Source: Phytophthora quininea (Eukaryota; Oomycota; Peronosporomycetes; Peronosporales; Peronosporaceae). Taken from it: a stretch of DNA of 64,000 bases. The position numbers and the translations under genes were made by a program. The stretch lies in contig JAAVTG010000043.1 in assembly GCA_011947345.1 (NCBI GenBank), forward strand, positions 868,001-932,000, written 5' to 3'. The notes under the pieces are model-generated. The model saw only the letters and a program-made list of their open reading frames with translations. It was not told the DNA's origin and searched no databases. Positions 1 to 11,737 of the stretch are shown in pieces (position 1 is the stretch's first letter; every line of letters begins with the position of its first letter).

Positions 1-191
1 TGTCGATCCTGTGTCTGTCAAGTCCGAGGCGCTAAGGCGTTCAACGAGGCGTTCCTCGCAGAGCTGCTGCAGCTCCCAAAAGCTTGCGCGTCTGGTCCGA
101 CCGCTGCGGCCAATTTGTCGCTATCAAAGAAATCCAGAAGAGCCAGTCTATTTGAACTGGCTGCCATACAAACTCCAAGTGTGACGTTTTC

Positions 192-205
192 GCACTTTTC
201 AATTC
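192..205 (+). promoter_or_regulatory. Possible oomycete initiator-like element upstream of the PI4K gene
   Basis: The stretch GCACTTTTCAATTC lies 7 bases before the ATG at 212. It resembles the oomycete Inr-FPR core (GCTCATTYYNCAWTTT) with a few mismatches. The match is imperfect and very close to the start codon, so this is a tentative call from motif likeness only. Confidence 0.3.
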
Positions 206-211
206 TCCGTC

Positions 212-3200
212 ATGGACGTCGAAACGCTGCCGGAGACGCCGCTGGGCGCGCTATCTCAGGCCAAGCCGTCGCTCTACGGCGGCTACCTGCGCAAGCGCTA
301 CTCGTCCAGCGTGTACATGGGCTCGTGGCGCTTCTGCGTGCTGCAGGGCGCGCGTCTGCGCTGGTACAAGTCCAAGGACTGCGCCGAGACGGACAGTCAG
401 CTGCGGGGCGAGGTCTGGGTGCAGGCCGTGGAGCGCTGGGACGGTCGGGGCGCGCTGGGGAAGGTCAAACACGCCTTCGCCGTGCGCACGTCCAGTAAGA
501 AGGTGTTGCTGTGCGCTGCCGAGACGGACAGAGACCGAGAGCTGTGGATACAGCAGCTGGAGAGCTGTTTGCAGCGCACCAAGAGCTCCACGGACCTGCT
601 GGCAGCGGTGGCCAACGAAGAGGCAGGACGCAGGATCGTCCCAGGGGATATGAGGCCCATGGCCCCGTCAGAAGAGAGCGCAGGACCGCCAACGCCTTGC
701 GCGTTCCCGAGGACCCCACGAGAGACCGCCCGACGGGATCCGACGCCAGTGTTCTATCGTCATCCACAGCGTCTTCCAGTTCGTCCCAGAGTCTGGTAAT
801 GGGGGACGCAGGCTGCGCCGAGTGCTGCGTGCGGTTCAAACCACTTGTGGCGAGGCGAGTCGTCTGTGCGTCTTGTGCTCGCGCCTTCTGTGCCAGACAC
901 TGCAGCCACGGCATTCGACTGCAGCACCTCGGACTCCGATACGCCAGAAGGTGCTGCGACCACTGCGCCCAGCGACAGGAGTTTATCGGGTTCTTACGGA
1001 TGACTAAGAGGATCTTGGAGCCCATGATGCAGAGAGGCATCTCGATGGATTCGATCGTGGCGAGAAGTGACGCTGCCGCTGCGGCAGACAGCAGAGCAAG
1101 TGACTTGCTGGCGAGAACGCTTTATAAACTACGACACGGCCCCATGACTCTGAACCGGACCATCAAGATTTTGTACCAGACGAGGAAGAAGCCTCACCTA
1201 TTCCGAGTGGCTTGTGAGCGTCTACCTTTTACACGGAGACGTGTGTGGATCGAGTGGAGAACTTGTGGTATCAGATCCTGCATCTCGTGCAGTGTCTAGA
1301 CGCTGAGCCAGCGCCGCGATGCACAGCCCAACTGTTCTACCTACAGCGATACATCCGAGCGATCTGTCGACGGTCGCCCCGTATTGCGCTACAGACGATC
1401 TGGCACGCCCAGGCGTCAGTGGGGGATGGCAACTGCCACAACCTCCACCCGCACACACTGCTATCTCTGCTGGGATTCCTGTACCCGAACACCACAGCGC
1501 CGGATAGCTCCCGAATGTTTAGTATTTGGAAGGACCTCGTGTTTGCAGACTGCCCAGAACACCAACTCGTGCAGATTCTGGCCGATCTGCGCGAGATCAA
1601 CGCGGGCATGGAGAAACTCATCTCGCTGGAGCCGGACTCGATGATTGAGCGGTGGCTGAATGCTACCACCGTGATCGAGTTCGAAGACTGCGCTGGAGAA
1701 CTGGTGGCGTCAGGTATCGAGTTGTGCGAGTTCCAGTCCAGTATCCTCTACGATTCCTTGGAAGTCGATAGTGAGACGACCCCGGGAGGTCGGATCGAGT
1801 CTCTCGTGCTGGAGCAAGTGAGCTTTGTGCAGTCGCTTGCAGCCATCAGCGAGCGGCTTCGACACATTCAACCTGTGTCGGACCGGGGAAATACTTGGCG
1901 GGAGAGCTCGAAACACTAAACTCTACTCTTCAGTCCTCGGCTCTTTATCCTCTCAGTGCTGCGTCTGACGAGCTGTATCAGGTGGTGCGGATCCCGCCGA
2001 CAGAAGGCAAAGTTTTCTCCACCAAGATGCGAGCTCCAACGCTGATTTTCGTAGAAACTGTGCCTGTGAGCGCTGGAGAGGTTGGTCTAGGGGACGGCGA
2101 CACAGACCGTCTTCGACCGTTCGTATGCAGCTCTCATCCTCGTAACTCGACCTTTTTCGAGTCGGCCATCTTAGATGAGATCGATGCTTCAGTGGTGTCG
2201 TCTGGAGGGGAAACGATGCTCTCTCCATGCAGCAGTTCGACGCTTGCAACTCCTACACCTACTGGAAGTATCACGACTCGAGATAATTTACCGATGAGCT
2301 GTCCGGAGGATTTAACTCCAATGCATGCAAATGGGCCATTGACCACTCGAGAACGAGGTGCGAGCGAACGAAGACCTTCTGTCAACCGTGGGGAATTATG
2401 GGGCGTCACATGACACTGCCAACGAGTGAACGGCAGGCGTCAGAACCAACGGCAGCAAACAACAGGCGCCACACCAGTATCATGCCGCACTTGCCACAAC
2501 CTAGTCGTGGCAGCAAAATGGGCGGCGCAGTGCGTGCTGGTCGTCGTGGAGTCGAGAACTTTGTGTACGACAGCAAAGTGTTTGGCGAGAGCTGGGAGGA
2601 ACGGAAGGCCCGAATTCAGAGCGAGTCGCCCATGGGAAAACTTCCAGGGTGGAACTTATTCTCTGTGATTATCAAGACGAACGACGACTTGCGTCAGGAA
2701 GTGTTCACTATGCAGCTCATCCACAAGCTCAAATCGATCTTTGAGTTTGAGGCGCCCTACTTGTGGCTGCGTACGTATCGCATTGTAGCGACTGGTGCCA
2801 ACATCGGCCTTCTAGAGACCATCACGGACGCTTGCTCGCTCGACCATTTGAAGAAAACCTTCCCGGGTGGCAATCTGAAAGACTACTTCCGCAGTGTGTA
2901 CGGCGACCCAGCCAGTAGTGAATTTAAAGGAGCTCAGCGGCGCTTCATCGAAAGCATGGCCGCATACTCGATCGTCAGCTACGTGCTACTGCTGAAGGAT
3001 CGACACAACGGCAACATCTTATTGAGTGCCGAGGGTCGAGTGATTCACATCGACTTTGGCTTCATCTTAGGCATTGCTCCTGGCGGTATCTTCAGTGTCG
3101 AAGACGCCCCCTTCAAACTGACGAAGGAGATGGTTGACGTCATGGGAGGATTGGGGTCCCCGGCTACAAGCGCTTCCGCCACTGTCTGTGCGAGGGCTTT

Positions 3201-3452
3201 TCGGTGCTGCAAAAGTACCAGGCCGAGATTGTAGCCCTGCTGCAGACGACTGGCCAGCACTCTCCGTTCCCTTGCTTCGACGGCGCCAAGCTGGCACGTA
3301 TGATCATTGATCTGCGGACACGGCTGTGCGTGGGTCTGTCCAAACGCGATATTCGGCACCGCGTTGACAACTTGCTGCGGAAGAGCTTCAATGCGTGGGG
3401 GACGCGGCAGTACGACTCGTTCCAGCTCCGCAGCAACAACATTCACCCGTAG
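212..3452 (+). CDS. Type III-beta-like phosphatidylinositol 4-kinase with N-terminal PH and FYVE-like domains (frame-shifted in this sequence)
   Basis: Phosphorylates phosphatidylinositol at the 4 position, presumably on Golgi or endosomal membranes. From the ATG at 212 the first ~120 residues form a PH domain (GGYLRKRY at its start, LWIQQLE at its last helix). A cysteine-rich FYVE-like finger follows near 800-980 (CAEC, CASC, CARHC, CDHC) but lacks the RRHHCR-type PI3P motif. A PIK helical domain lies near 1080-1860 and the kinase domain near 2570-3450, with the catalytic loop KDRHNGN and the metal-binding IDFGFIL. The VDVMGG and FPCF segments match the PI4KB type rather than PI3K. Frame changes occur near 660, 1220, 1890, 2395 and 3160; the ones at 1890 and 3160 are each explained by one missing G in a G run, since family residues resume immediately. 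Convergent with the kinesin-like gene. The assignment to PI4K is secure; integrity of the reading frame is not. Confidence 0.85.
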
Positions 3453-3585
3453 AGATCGACTTAGTCGACGTATATTTTATTGGACGCGTCCATCAGCCCA
3501 AGTGTGTATATTGATGGAGGGCTGGCGTAGTGCAATCAAGAATCAAATTCAACTCGTAGGTGTGTCAGTGTTTTCGATTTTGCAG

Positions 3586-6500
3586 TCAGCTGCGTGGCAT
3601 TTGCTGCTGCAGTTGTGTCTTGCGTGCTTTGACGAGATGTTTGCGGAGACTTTCGTTGTCCTCGGTCAGCATGACGTTTTTGGTGAGCAATTCGGCGCAG
3701 CGTCGCTCAACTTGCTCCAGCAAAGTCATCCACTGGGCTTTGTTGCTTGACAGCCGTAACTCCAGTTGAGCTTTGGCTGCACGGAGACTTTCAAGCTCCG
3801 TTGGATCTGCTCGCTGCTCAGGACTCTTTGGTTGCGATATCGGGATTGCATTGCTAGCGACTTGCTCCGACTGCTGATTCTGTTGCTGCTGCAGAGTTAG
3901 TCGACGTACTTCCTCCAGTTGTCGCGTCAAAGCTGCGTGCATTTCAGTCATGGCACGGACACCGCTGTCGTCACTGGAGTTGGAAACGATTTGTTGGTGT
4001 GAGAGCCTCGTCCCCTGCTCACTTGTCAGCGTTGCTATCCGTTCTTCAAGCTCCGCAATAACCAGAACCTGATCGGAGCGCTGCTTCATCTCATCAGCTA
4101 CTTGCTGTTCTGCAGTAGCTAATTGTTCACGCAAGTGTTGGATATCTCGAGTATTATTGTTGCCGCTTTCCTCCTCGCCACTCTCTTTATCGTTGGCGTT
4201 ATTCGACGAGCGTGTATCAATGCTATCGATGGGGTATCGTAGCCGCCGCGTCATCCGCAAGCTCGCGTTGCGTGTATTGTCGAGTTCTTCGCGGAGTTCT
4301 CGCTCTCGTTGCTGATACGAAGTAAGTAGCTCCCTCAAAGCTCGTACTCCGGCACTGGTTTCATGGACTCGGTCGCCACTGTTTTCAGGTTGATGGACAA
4401 GAGCAAGTTTCAGTCGGAAGGTCTCGAATTGCGCTTGCAGCTCGTGCCGAGCGCGCTCCAAGGCCAACATCAATTCTTCGTTCTCCTCGCTCTTGGTTTT
4501 CAGCGCCGATGCTGCTCGCTGTTTCTCGTGAGCTTCGTGGGACAAATCGTGCCGAAGACGCTCCAGCTGAAGCTCCAAAGAGCGTTTATCTGCTGCAAAA
4601 GTTGCTCGTTGCGCCTCCATTTCGTCGATCTGCTGCTTGGCAAAATTCTCTCGTTTCTGATCAGCGTCGCGTCCAGCTTGCTGTGCATCCAACTGCTCTC
4701 TCTTCACTGTTAACTCGGCACGCTCCAGCTCCAGTTCACGACGAAGTACGTCTTTTTCATCGACTCGAGCTTCATCTCCAGAGATGATACCTGATCACGC
4801 AAAGCTTCGTTATCCAGTCGAAACTGCTTGAACTCGTTGCCCTCCGTGTCCGATTTTGCCTGCTGAGCACGTAATTGCGTGGCAAGGGCTTCCGTCTCGC
4901 TCTGGAGTTTCTGCTTTTGGTTGACGGCAACAATCAGCTCGAGACTGAGCTGCTGATTCTTCTTGGCTTCCGCATCTCGAGTTTGCTCGGCGTCTTTTGC
5001 AGCTTTCTGCAGCAAAGCCAACTCGCCTCCAAGTTTCGCCTTTTCAGCGACCAATTCGTTCATTTTCGCACACAGGTCCTGGATCTGCGCTGCCTTCGTG
5101 GCGTCGTCTTGTTGGATTTCCACGATGAGCTGCTCGGCCTTGAGCAGACGAGTTTCGGCCTCGAATTTGTCGCTGTCAAATTGCTGCACCTGCTCGTCAC
5201 GTTCGAGTTGGAACGCCACGAATGCTTTTCCCAGAGCCAGCTTCTCTTGTTCACAAGCCAGCAGCTCAGTGCGAAGTGACAGCTCGTTATCAAAGAGCTC
5301 GCGATATTTGGCTCGCACCTCGCTCAGCTGCGCAGTCACTGCGTCTTTATCTTCACGAAGAACTCGTCGTTCCAGCCCGCTTTGCGCCAACTTGCCTTCC
5401 AACTCGTGCAGTCGACGCTCGTACTCTGGTATCCCCTGTTTGGCATGTGAAGATTCTTTTGCAGCCGTGTTCACCTGTGGCAATGCCGCCTGCTTTAATG
5501 CCAAGAATTGCCGATATCGCAACCCGCGAAGCATGTCGTTGTTCACCATGGGAAACGTCTGGATCTGAGGTAGCAGTCTCCCAAGCTGCAGAGTGGCTGT
5601 AGAGCCCTCCAAATCTCCAGGACTCAAGCACATTAGCACGAGCGTTAGGCAATTACCTCCGAGGGCATCCTGCAATAACGTGGTGAGGTGCGAGACTTGA
5701 TAATCTACCTGCTTAACGTTGGCGAGGCCTTGGATGACTTCCAGGAGAGCGAACAGCGACTTGTTCAGCAACGGTCCTTCGGATAAACGCACACTTGCTC
5801 CAGGCTGTGGCAAACATGAAAACAAGTTAGCAAATTTGAATGATAATTATTCTGCACCGGACGACCTACACGCGCTAATCTGTTGGTGGTGGGCAGATCA
5901 ACCACTTCAAACACGGAATGCAGCTCCTGTGCTGGTGCATCGTGGAAAGCGAAGATTTGCGTGACAAATATCTCCACGATAACAGTAACAGTTAGAAAAA
6001 AATACTTAAAAGCACATTGACTTTGTAGTTACCCTCAGAATTGCGCTGCTGAACTCGGTCGCGTTGCCGTAGAGACCGTTGAAGCTGCGTCTTGAACTGA
6101 GTCCACTTTCCATTAGCCGACGAAAGTTTCCTACTGATGGCAGTGGAAGAGACTGGCTCAAGTTCCTGATCGTCTTGCCAGTCTCTGGATCGTCTTCGAT
6201 CGATAGAACTTGATTTCCGCGATTGTCGTCAACTAAAAGATCCTTCACCAAAAGCAGGAAAAACATATTAGGATGGCTTTGAAAGCTTCGGGAGTTGTGT
6301 CGTACAGTTATTGATTCTTCGTAGAGCTCGACAAACGACATTCGTATCGAAAACGTCGCCGACAGAAGGCTTTGGTTCCTCCTGGCACTTGTCAATCCGC
6401 TGCTAGCTGCCGCCCCTGACCCCGCAATGCTGTTGCTGCTGTTTAGCGTGGCCATTTTGCTTTGAAGTAAGTCTAGCAGCGTTTGAAAGACTGACGCAGC

Positions 6501-7006
6501 CAAACTCTGCTCCGGCATGGGCGAGAACAGCACGCGGCTCTTTTGAGACTTGGCAGAGCCCACCGCTAACAGAGAAACGTTCACACCTTCCACGCAAGCG
6601 GCCGTAAGAGACCGTAGAGACCTCTCCATCACGTCTCCTTCAGTAGCCTGTTGATAGACATGGTCGAGAGCGATGTTCAAAGTCTACAAAGGCGAGAGCG
6701 TGATTAAAGCAATATTGTTTCAAGACCAAGAGTACTAGACCTCTCCAGTTGGACCTCCGACAATCTCAATCTGCTTGCCGTCTCTCACCCGCAGCGCCGA
6801 GTTATCTATTTCCCCGCAGTCAACATCAGCCTTTTGCTGTTAGACTCATCGAAAGACCTACCAGGCTGAGCAGGCGGGGAACTCACGTAAGCGTGAACCT
6901 GGCAATAATGTTCGAGTCAAGGACCATTTCCACAGTAAACCAAGCGCTGATTCATCCTCCGTACTTGCACAGCGACGCCTTTCGGACTGCCATTTGCTGC
7001 GGCCAT
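3586..7006 (-). CDS. Kinesin-like protein with degenerate motor domain and long coiled-coil tail
   Basis: Start chosen at 7006, where MAAANGSPKGVAVQVRR resembles the first strand of kinesin motors. Introns inferred from GT-AG ends and phase: 6899-6940 (42 bp, the weakest), 6804-6861, 6684-6740, 5972-6032 and 5805-5869 (branch point CTAAC). The motor shows LDHVY, SFVELYEE, NLSQSLPLPSV and LLNKSLFALLEVIQGL, typical of kinesins. The nucleotide motifs are altered: P-loop GSAKSQKS for GQTGSGKT, switch I EFSSA for SSRSH, switch II DLPTTN for DLAGSE. After the motor, about 650 residues are coiled coil. One frame change near 4755 is repaired by one extra A in AAAAA. Family membership is well supported; lack of ATPase activity is inference. 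Confidence 0.75.
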
Positions 7007-7093
7007 TGCAATTCCACGCGAAAGGACTCTTTACTAGCAACGGTCGCAAGTCGTCAATCCCTGTCCCAAGCTGTTCACGATGCATTTTCACAA

Positions 7094-7908
7094 ATGTCGA
7101 TGATGCGACTCACTTTAGCCGTGTTGCTGCTGCTTGGCTTCGACCATTGGACAGAGGCTGCTTCTCTGCGAGATTTCCCTGACCATTTACGAGTCGAAGA
7201 AGGAGTTTTGGCCGAGTTTGCCATCATCGCCGGTCTTGCCGTTTGTCTGTACGGCTTCCGACTGCTGCACGTCATGGCCTTCCTGTGTGGATTTCTCGTC
7301 GCCGGGCTATTGACGTCGATGGCATTCGAGAGCATTTTTGGCTATGGAGGCTGGGTCCTGGTAGCATCATGGACTGGATTCGTCGTGGTCGGGTTGGCTG
7401 GCGGTTGCGTCACCTTGGCATTTTTCCCGTTGGGGGTTGGCATTGTCGGTGCGCTGCTAGTGTACGCTTTCACTGCTTCACTTCCGTACCGGATGCTGGT
7501 CGGCGATCCCGGTGCCGTGTTCGATGCTGTTGTCGCGCTTCTTGGTGGCATTTTAGCGTGGATACTAGTTCGCCCGCTGGTGATTGTGTCGAGCAGCCTG
7601 GTCGGGTCCACGGGGGCAGTTTGGGGGTCGGATACTTCGCTGGCAAATACCCCAGCAGCCGTGAGCTGGCACGCTTCCACGATCGTGTAGCTTACGATGA
7701 CCGAGAGTGGATTTATGACATCCCAGCAGTTTGGTGGGCATACCTAGCTGGCATGCTGATACTTTTGATCATTGGAATTGCCAAGCAATGGCATGATGTG
7801 AGAAAAGCCGCAACGCCAACCACATCGGGCTCTACAATGGCTGGCGATCCAGCCCAAACATTCGACTGTCGTAACAATCAGGAACCAAAGTCAAAACAAT
7901 CTAAATGA
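7094..7908 (+). CDS. Multi-pass membrane protein, TMEM198/DUF4203-like
   Basis: From the ATG at 7094 there is a signal-like segment (MRLTLAVLLLLGF), a short luminal stretch, then closely packed hydrophobic helices rich in Gly, Ala and Val (YGFRLLHVMAFLCGFLVAGL, VALLGGILAWILV), the pattern of the TMEM198/DUF4203 group. A last helix (YLAGMLILLIIGIAK) is followed by a polar tail. Between 7610 and 7640 the frame shifts at a GGGGG run; one additional G joins VWG to VGYFAGKYPSSRELARFHD. About 270 residues once joined. The family call rests on helix layout and glycine pattern, so it is moderate. Function unknown. Confidence 0.6.
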
Positions 7909-7935
7909 TCTCATTTCCTGGATCACCGTGGTCCC

Positions 7936-8541
7936 TTACAGGTCAGGAAACCTACGCCATGCACCCGTCAAGCCAACCTTCTCATCGAATTTCGTCATAT
8001 AGCCCAGCCACATCGAGTACGGAGGCTCCTTGCCCAGCTGAGCTTGAGTTTTGCCTACCGTTTTCAACCCCAATATCGTCTGTGCACTCCCCAAACTGAT
8101 GCCTTGATCCAGCCAGCGATCGTACTGCTTCAGCTGCAGCGATTTCGAGAGTTTCACGAGTCTTGAGTTCTTCGTCATGGCGACCAATAGCAACGGGATC
8201 TCATCCTCGGACAGTTTCTTTGTCAACGTTGTGAAGATCTTGAGATCCGAAGCAGCGGCGTCGTTTACGCCTTTTGCCGCCCTGTACTGCAGCACGTTTT
8301 CGAGCCACGAAAACATGTTCTTCTCGTCGAGCTTCATCCCGGCAGCCTGCAACTTGTCAAGCACAACCTCTGGACTTGTCCCCTTTGCTGACCAAGACTT
8401 GGATTTTAGCTTTAGAGTAGTCGCGGTCACTTCGTCGTCTGAGGTCGAGAGTTTTACGTTTTCATTTTGGCCAAAGTGAGTAGCAGAGGAGATCACCACA
8501 AGAATCGCCAGTGCCAGGAACACGACCCACAATTGACGCAT
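7936..8541 (-). CDS. Secreted WY-like effector candidate without a clear RXLR motif
   Basis: The start at 8541 gives a clean signal peptide (MRQLWVVFLALAILVVISSA); the upstream extension of the open frame does not look like protein. The mature ~180 residues carry the helical pattern of Phytophthora WY modules: SPEVVLDKL, then FSWLENVLQY, then a helix with repeated Leu, then YDRWLDQGISLGSAQTILGL, and a partial second module ending PPYSMWLGYM. No RXLR was found; SDDE shortly after the signal peptide is a poor dEER substitute. If it is an effector it would act in host cells, but this is inference from fold pattern and signal peptide. A general small secreted protein is the alternative. Confidence 0.55.
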   Translation of the reverse strand: MRQLWVVFLALAILVVISSATHFGQNENVKLSTSDDEVTATTLKLKSKSWSAKGTSPEVVLDKLQAAGMKLDEKNMFSWLENVLQYRAAKGVNDAAASDLKIFTTLTKKLSEDEIPLLLVAMTKNSRLVKLSKSLQLKQYDRWLDQGISLGSAQTILGLKTVGKTQAQLGKEPPYSMWLGYMTKFDEKVGLTGAWRRFPDL

Positions 8542-8837
8542 GGTACTTGTTGGCAGAGGTTGGTTGGAAGCTGGATAGCAACATGCAAAGTGAAGCGGAG
8601 AATTTCCCGAGGCAGCACAAGACACATGGCTAAATACACGCTCTGCTTCTGTCAAGACTACCTGCATGATGACGATCCGCAGAGATCGACCGGTAGTGAT
8701 CGAAATCTAGGCGATCCTGGGAATTGAAACAACGCTACAGAATCCGCTGACGCTGGAGTCGGGAGCCTCCAGAAAACGTGGGGTGCAACACAATTCCGAG
8801 AGTGAGCTAGCCGCGATAACCGCATCAATTTCCTTGT

Positions 8838-10271
8838 TTACTTGTCATCTCCCTCCTTGGAAGGCTCCAACACCATCACAGCGCTGTCGATAATCGCTCG
8901 CAGGTCGTCCTTTTCGAGAATGGCGCCGTTGTCATCCGTGCGATTCGCCTCCATAGACTCTTCCTGGTACTGAGCCGCACGATCCGCGAGACCATTCAGT
9001 AAATTTTCATCCAGCTCTAACGTAGACGCGGTCGGTAAGTCAAAGCGAGCGATGACGTAGCGCAGCCATGCCGCCACATCGGCTCCTTGGAAGCCACTTG
9101 CTGCGGTAAGTCGGTCCGCTGCGCTCTCGAGCTTCACGCGCAGTTCATCGAAGAACGGGTCGCCCTCGTTGTCGTTCGCCAGCTCGATGTACTGGTCGAA
9201 CACAAACGGTAGAAAAGCCGTCGCCACTTGCGTGTGAGGCAGATCGGAAATTCCGCCCATGGAGACCGACAATGCCTGCGCGGCACCGCAACCCGACGAG
9301 TTGGCAGCAATACCCGAGAGCAGACTCCCAGCGGCAATCTTCTCGCGAAGAATAGCCCCCTTAAGATCCAACTTTCCTTCCTTCAGCGGGTCCGCAAGAG
9401 CCCCCGCCACGGCTTCCAGACCTTCCAGCGCTAGCTTGTCTGTATCTTCATCATTGCAGCCCAGCAAGTACGATTCCAGACACTGGCCCAGCGCAGTCAG
9501 CGCTCCTTGCACCGTCGGCTTCAATGGCACGGTCAGCATCAGCGTCGGGTCAATAATCACCGCCTACAAGAGTCGAGACCGCAGCATAAGTCTCCTTCTA
9601 ATTCACACCGCCCTAAACTCAGTCAACCTCTCACCTCGGGCACAATGGAGATCCCCCACCAAATATCATCTTCGTCTCTGCATCTCCGTCCAACAGTAAC
9701 GCACTTTTAGCGATCTCCGCTCCCGCACCGACGATCGTCGGCACGAGGATCAATGGGGTTGTTTCCAAAGTCTTTTCCTCGCTTTCACAACGAACCTCCT
9801 CGTCGTCCTCGTCAACCACCGCGACAAACTCGGATGCCGGTAACCCAGTGGCCATGACTACGGAAACAGCACGCGCCAGATCGAGGGCATTGCCGCCACC
9901 GAAGGCTACGACGCCGTCAGCCCCACCCGTTGGGCAGTTGCCGCCGCATGGTCCACCGACTCCACCGTCGCGCAGTCCCGCTCCAACGTGTACTGGAAGC
10001 ACGGGATCCCGGCCTGCATCAACAGAAACTCGGCGTACTGAGTCCGAGACGCAGCGGCAGCGTCCCGGTCCCGCACCAGTAGCACTTTGCGCATGCCCAG
10101 AGCTTGGGTGAGGGGTCCCAAGTGGTCGGCAGCCGATTTAGCCCCGAAAATGACGCGCGTCGGCTGACCCGACTTGCTAAGCGCATGCGGTTTGGCGTCG
10201 AAGCAAGAAGAGATGCAACGGGAGAGCAGGGAGCTGCGAGGAAGCGCCGGCCGGCGCAGCAGACGCAGCAT
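8838..10271 (-). CDS. Divergent iron-type alcohol dehydrogenase family protein, probably mitochondrial
   Basis: Member of the Fe-ADH / maleylacetate reductase superfamily (NAD(P)-dependent oxidoreductase). The N-terminus from 10271 is Arg/Ser-rich with few acidic residues, like a mitochondrial presequence. The dinucleotide-binding motif GGGNALDLARAV and PTIVGAGAE (family PT-x-x-G-T-G-S-E) are present, then VPEAVIIDP across an intron at about 9561-9630 (GTGAGA ... CTTGTAG). The usual metal-ligand segment DALTHAIE-x-Y appears as TALGQCLESY, so Asp and the first His are replaced; a later LPHTQVA keeps a His. Frame changes near 9930 and 9655 fall in G runs. Substrate unknown. Confidence 0.7.
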
Positions 10272-10936
10272 TGCTTGCAGAACGTGTGGCGGCCTGGAAT
10301 TGATTTATTTGACAGTATATTTGTATTTACTACGTATAATTTTTTCAAGCACACCGAGGTGGAGATAAACGATTGCAATTGTGGACATTATTGTCCTTGA
10401 GGACGTTTAATGAGCGTTGCCGATGCGTGCAAGACCGATCACCACGCTGCATTCGGTTGTCGACTCGCTTTGGCGCTTTGGTTCCGTCTGGTTGGGCTGT
10501 ACCGGAGACTTGCTGGTCTGATACCGTTCTTCGCCGCCAGCACGCTTGGAAGACCTCTACGATGAACGTCTTGATCAGCGCCAACTACTACCGGTATTTG
10601 CCTTCGCTGGCGACTGGTATCCGAATTAAAAGCGACTGGAAGTCCTGATGAACGAACACCAAAGCGGAGGAGCCCACACAGCCGATTGACACCAGCGCTG
10701 CTAGTGGTGACGACTTGGGGGTAATGCCAATGCCAACCTGCGTACGATTCACATGTCAGCGAGAGAGGTCCCGGTGCGGGTGCAACGGCGACATCGTGGT
10801 CACAGTTCAAATCTATGCGGAATACACAGCGCACTGTCGACTGGTGGAAGCTCTCGCTCTCACAAAACTTGTCTCGGACCGCCGCTAGGACTCGGCACTT
10901 TCAAAATCTCTATCTCCTCGACAACCACCACCAGCG
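10272..10936. other. Intergenic region between divergent Fe-ADH and NLP genes
   Basis: Holds the two divergent promoters. Open frames of 90-140 codons exist on both strands but have no start context, repeats or recognisable residues, so I assign no gene. Confidence 0.5.
10895..10908 (+). promoter_or_regulatory. Possible oomycete initiator element of the NLP gene
   Basis: GCACTTTCAAAATC lies about 30 bases before the ATG at 10937 and resembles the oomycete Inr-FPR core. Motif likeness only. Confidence 0.35.
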
Positions 10937-11650
10937 ATGAACCTCTTCCACGCATTCCTCGCCGCAGTTGTTGGGGCAACTGCTGCAGTTCAGGCCGAAA
11001 CGATCGACCACGACCAAGTCGTGCCGTTCGCTCAGCCGGAACCCTCCACGATCTCGCAGAAAGCTGCCGTCAAGTTCAAACCGCAGCTCCACATCACCAA
11101 CGGATGCCACTCGTACCCGGCAGTGAACGAAGCCGGACAGACAAGCGGCGGGCTGAAACCTACTGGAGCTCCTAGCAGCTCTTGCAAGGGGTCCGGATGG
11201 GGATCGCAAGTCTACGGCCGCTCAACTTGGTACAGCGGCGTCTGGGCCATCATGTACTCCTGGTACTTCCCGAAGGACTCCCCATCGACCGGCTTGGGGC
11301 ACCGACACGACTGGGAGCACGTCGTCGTCTGGATCGACAACCCTGACGTCGAGAACGCGACTATCCTGGCCGCGTCCCCATCGGCGCACAGCGGCTACTC
11401 GACGTACGTTCCTCCAAGCTCCGACTCGATTGACGGGACGAGTGTCAAGGTGAACTACCAGAGCCACTGGCCGATCAACCACGCGCTGGACACGACCTCG
11501 GAAAGCGGCGACTTCCAAGACCTCATCATGTGGGATCAAATGTCCGACGCGGCGCGACTCGCGTTGAACACGACGGACTTCGGCAAGGCCAACGTTCCGA
11601 TGAACGACGGCAACTTTCTGACAAAACTAGGGAACGCCTGGCCATTCTAA
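10937..11650 (+). CDS. Necrosis- and ethylene-inducing-like protein (NLP, NPP1 family)
   Basis: Secreted protein of 237 residues, the usual NLP length, in one intact exon. Residues 1-20 are a signal peptide. The central heptapeptide GHRHDWE, the family hallmark at the divalent-metal site, is at residues 121-127. Two cysteines at 57 and 83 fit the two-Cys type 1 class. Type 1 NLPs bind plant sphingolipids and damage dicot membranes, though many Phytophthora paralogs are not cytolytic; activity cannot be judged here. The stop at 11650 is 87 bases from the convergent HAD gene. Confidence 0.93.
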   Translation: MNLFHAFLAAVVGATAAVQAETIDHDQVVPFAQPEPSTISQKAAVKFKPQLHITNGCHSYPAVNEAGQTSGGLKPTGAPSSSCKGSGWGSQVYGRSTWYSGVWAIMYSWYFPKDSPSTGLGHRHDWEHVVVWIDNPDVENATILAASPSAHSGYSTYVPPSSDSIDGTSVKVNYQSHWPINHALDTTSESGDFQDLIMWDQMSDAARLALNTTDFGKANVPMNDGNFLTKLGNAWPF

Positions 11651-11737
11651 GCAAACCGAACTTCTTGTGAAGACAAGCACCAAAAGAAAGAGTTAGTGTA
11701 GTTCATTTTACGGCCACACTTCTAGCCGACAATTATC

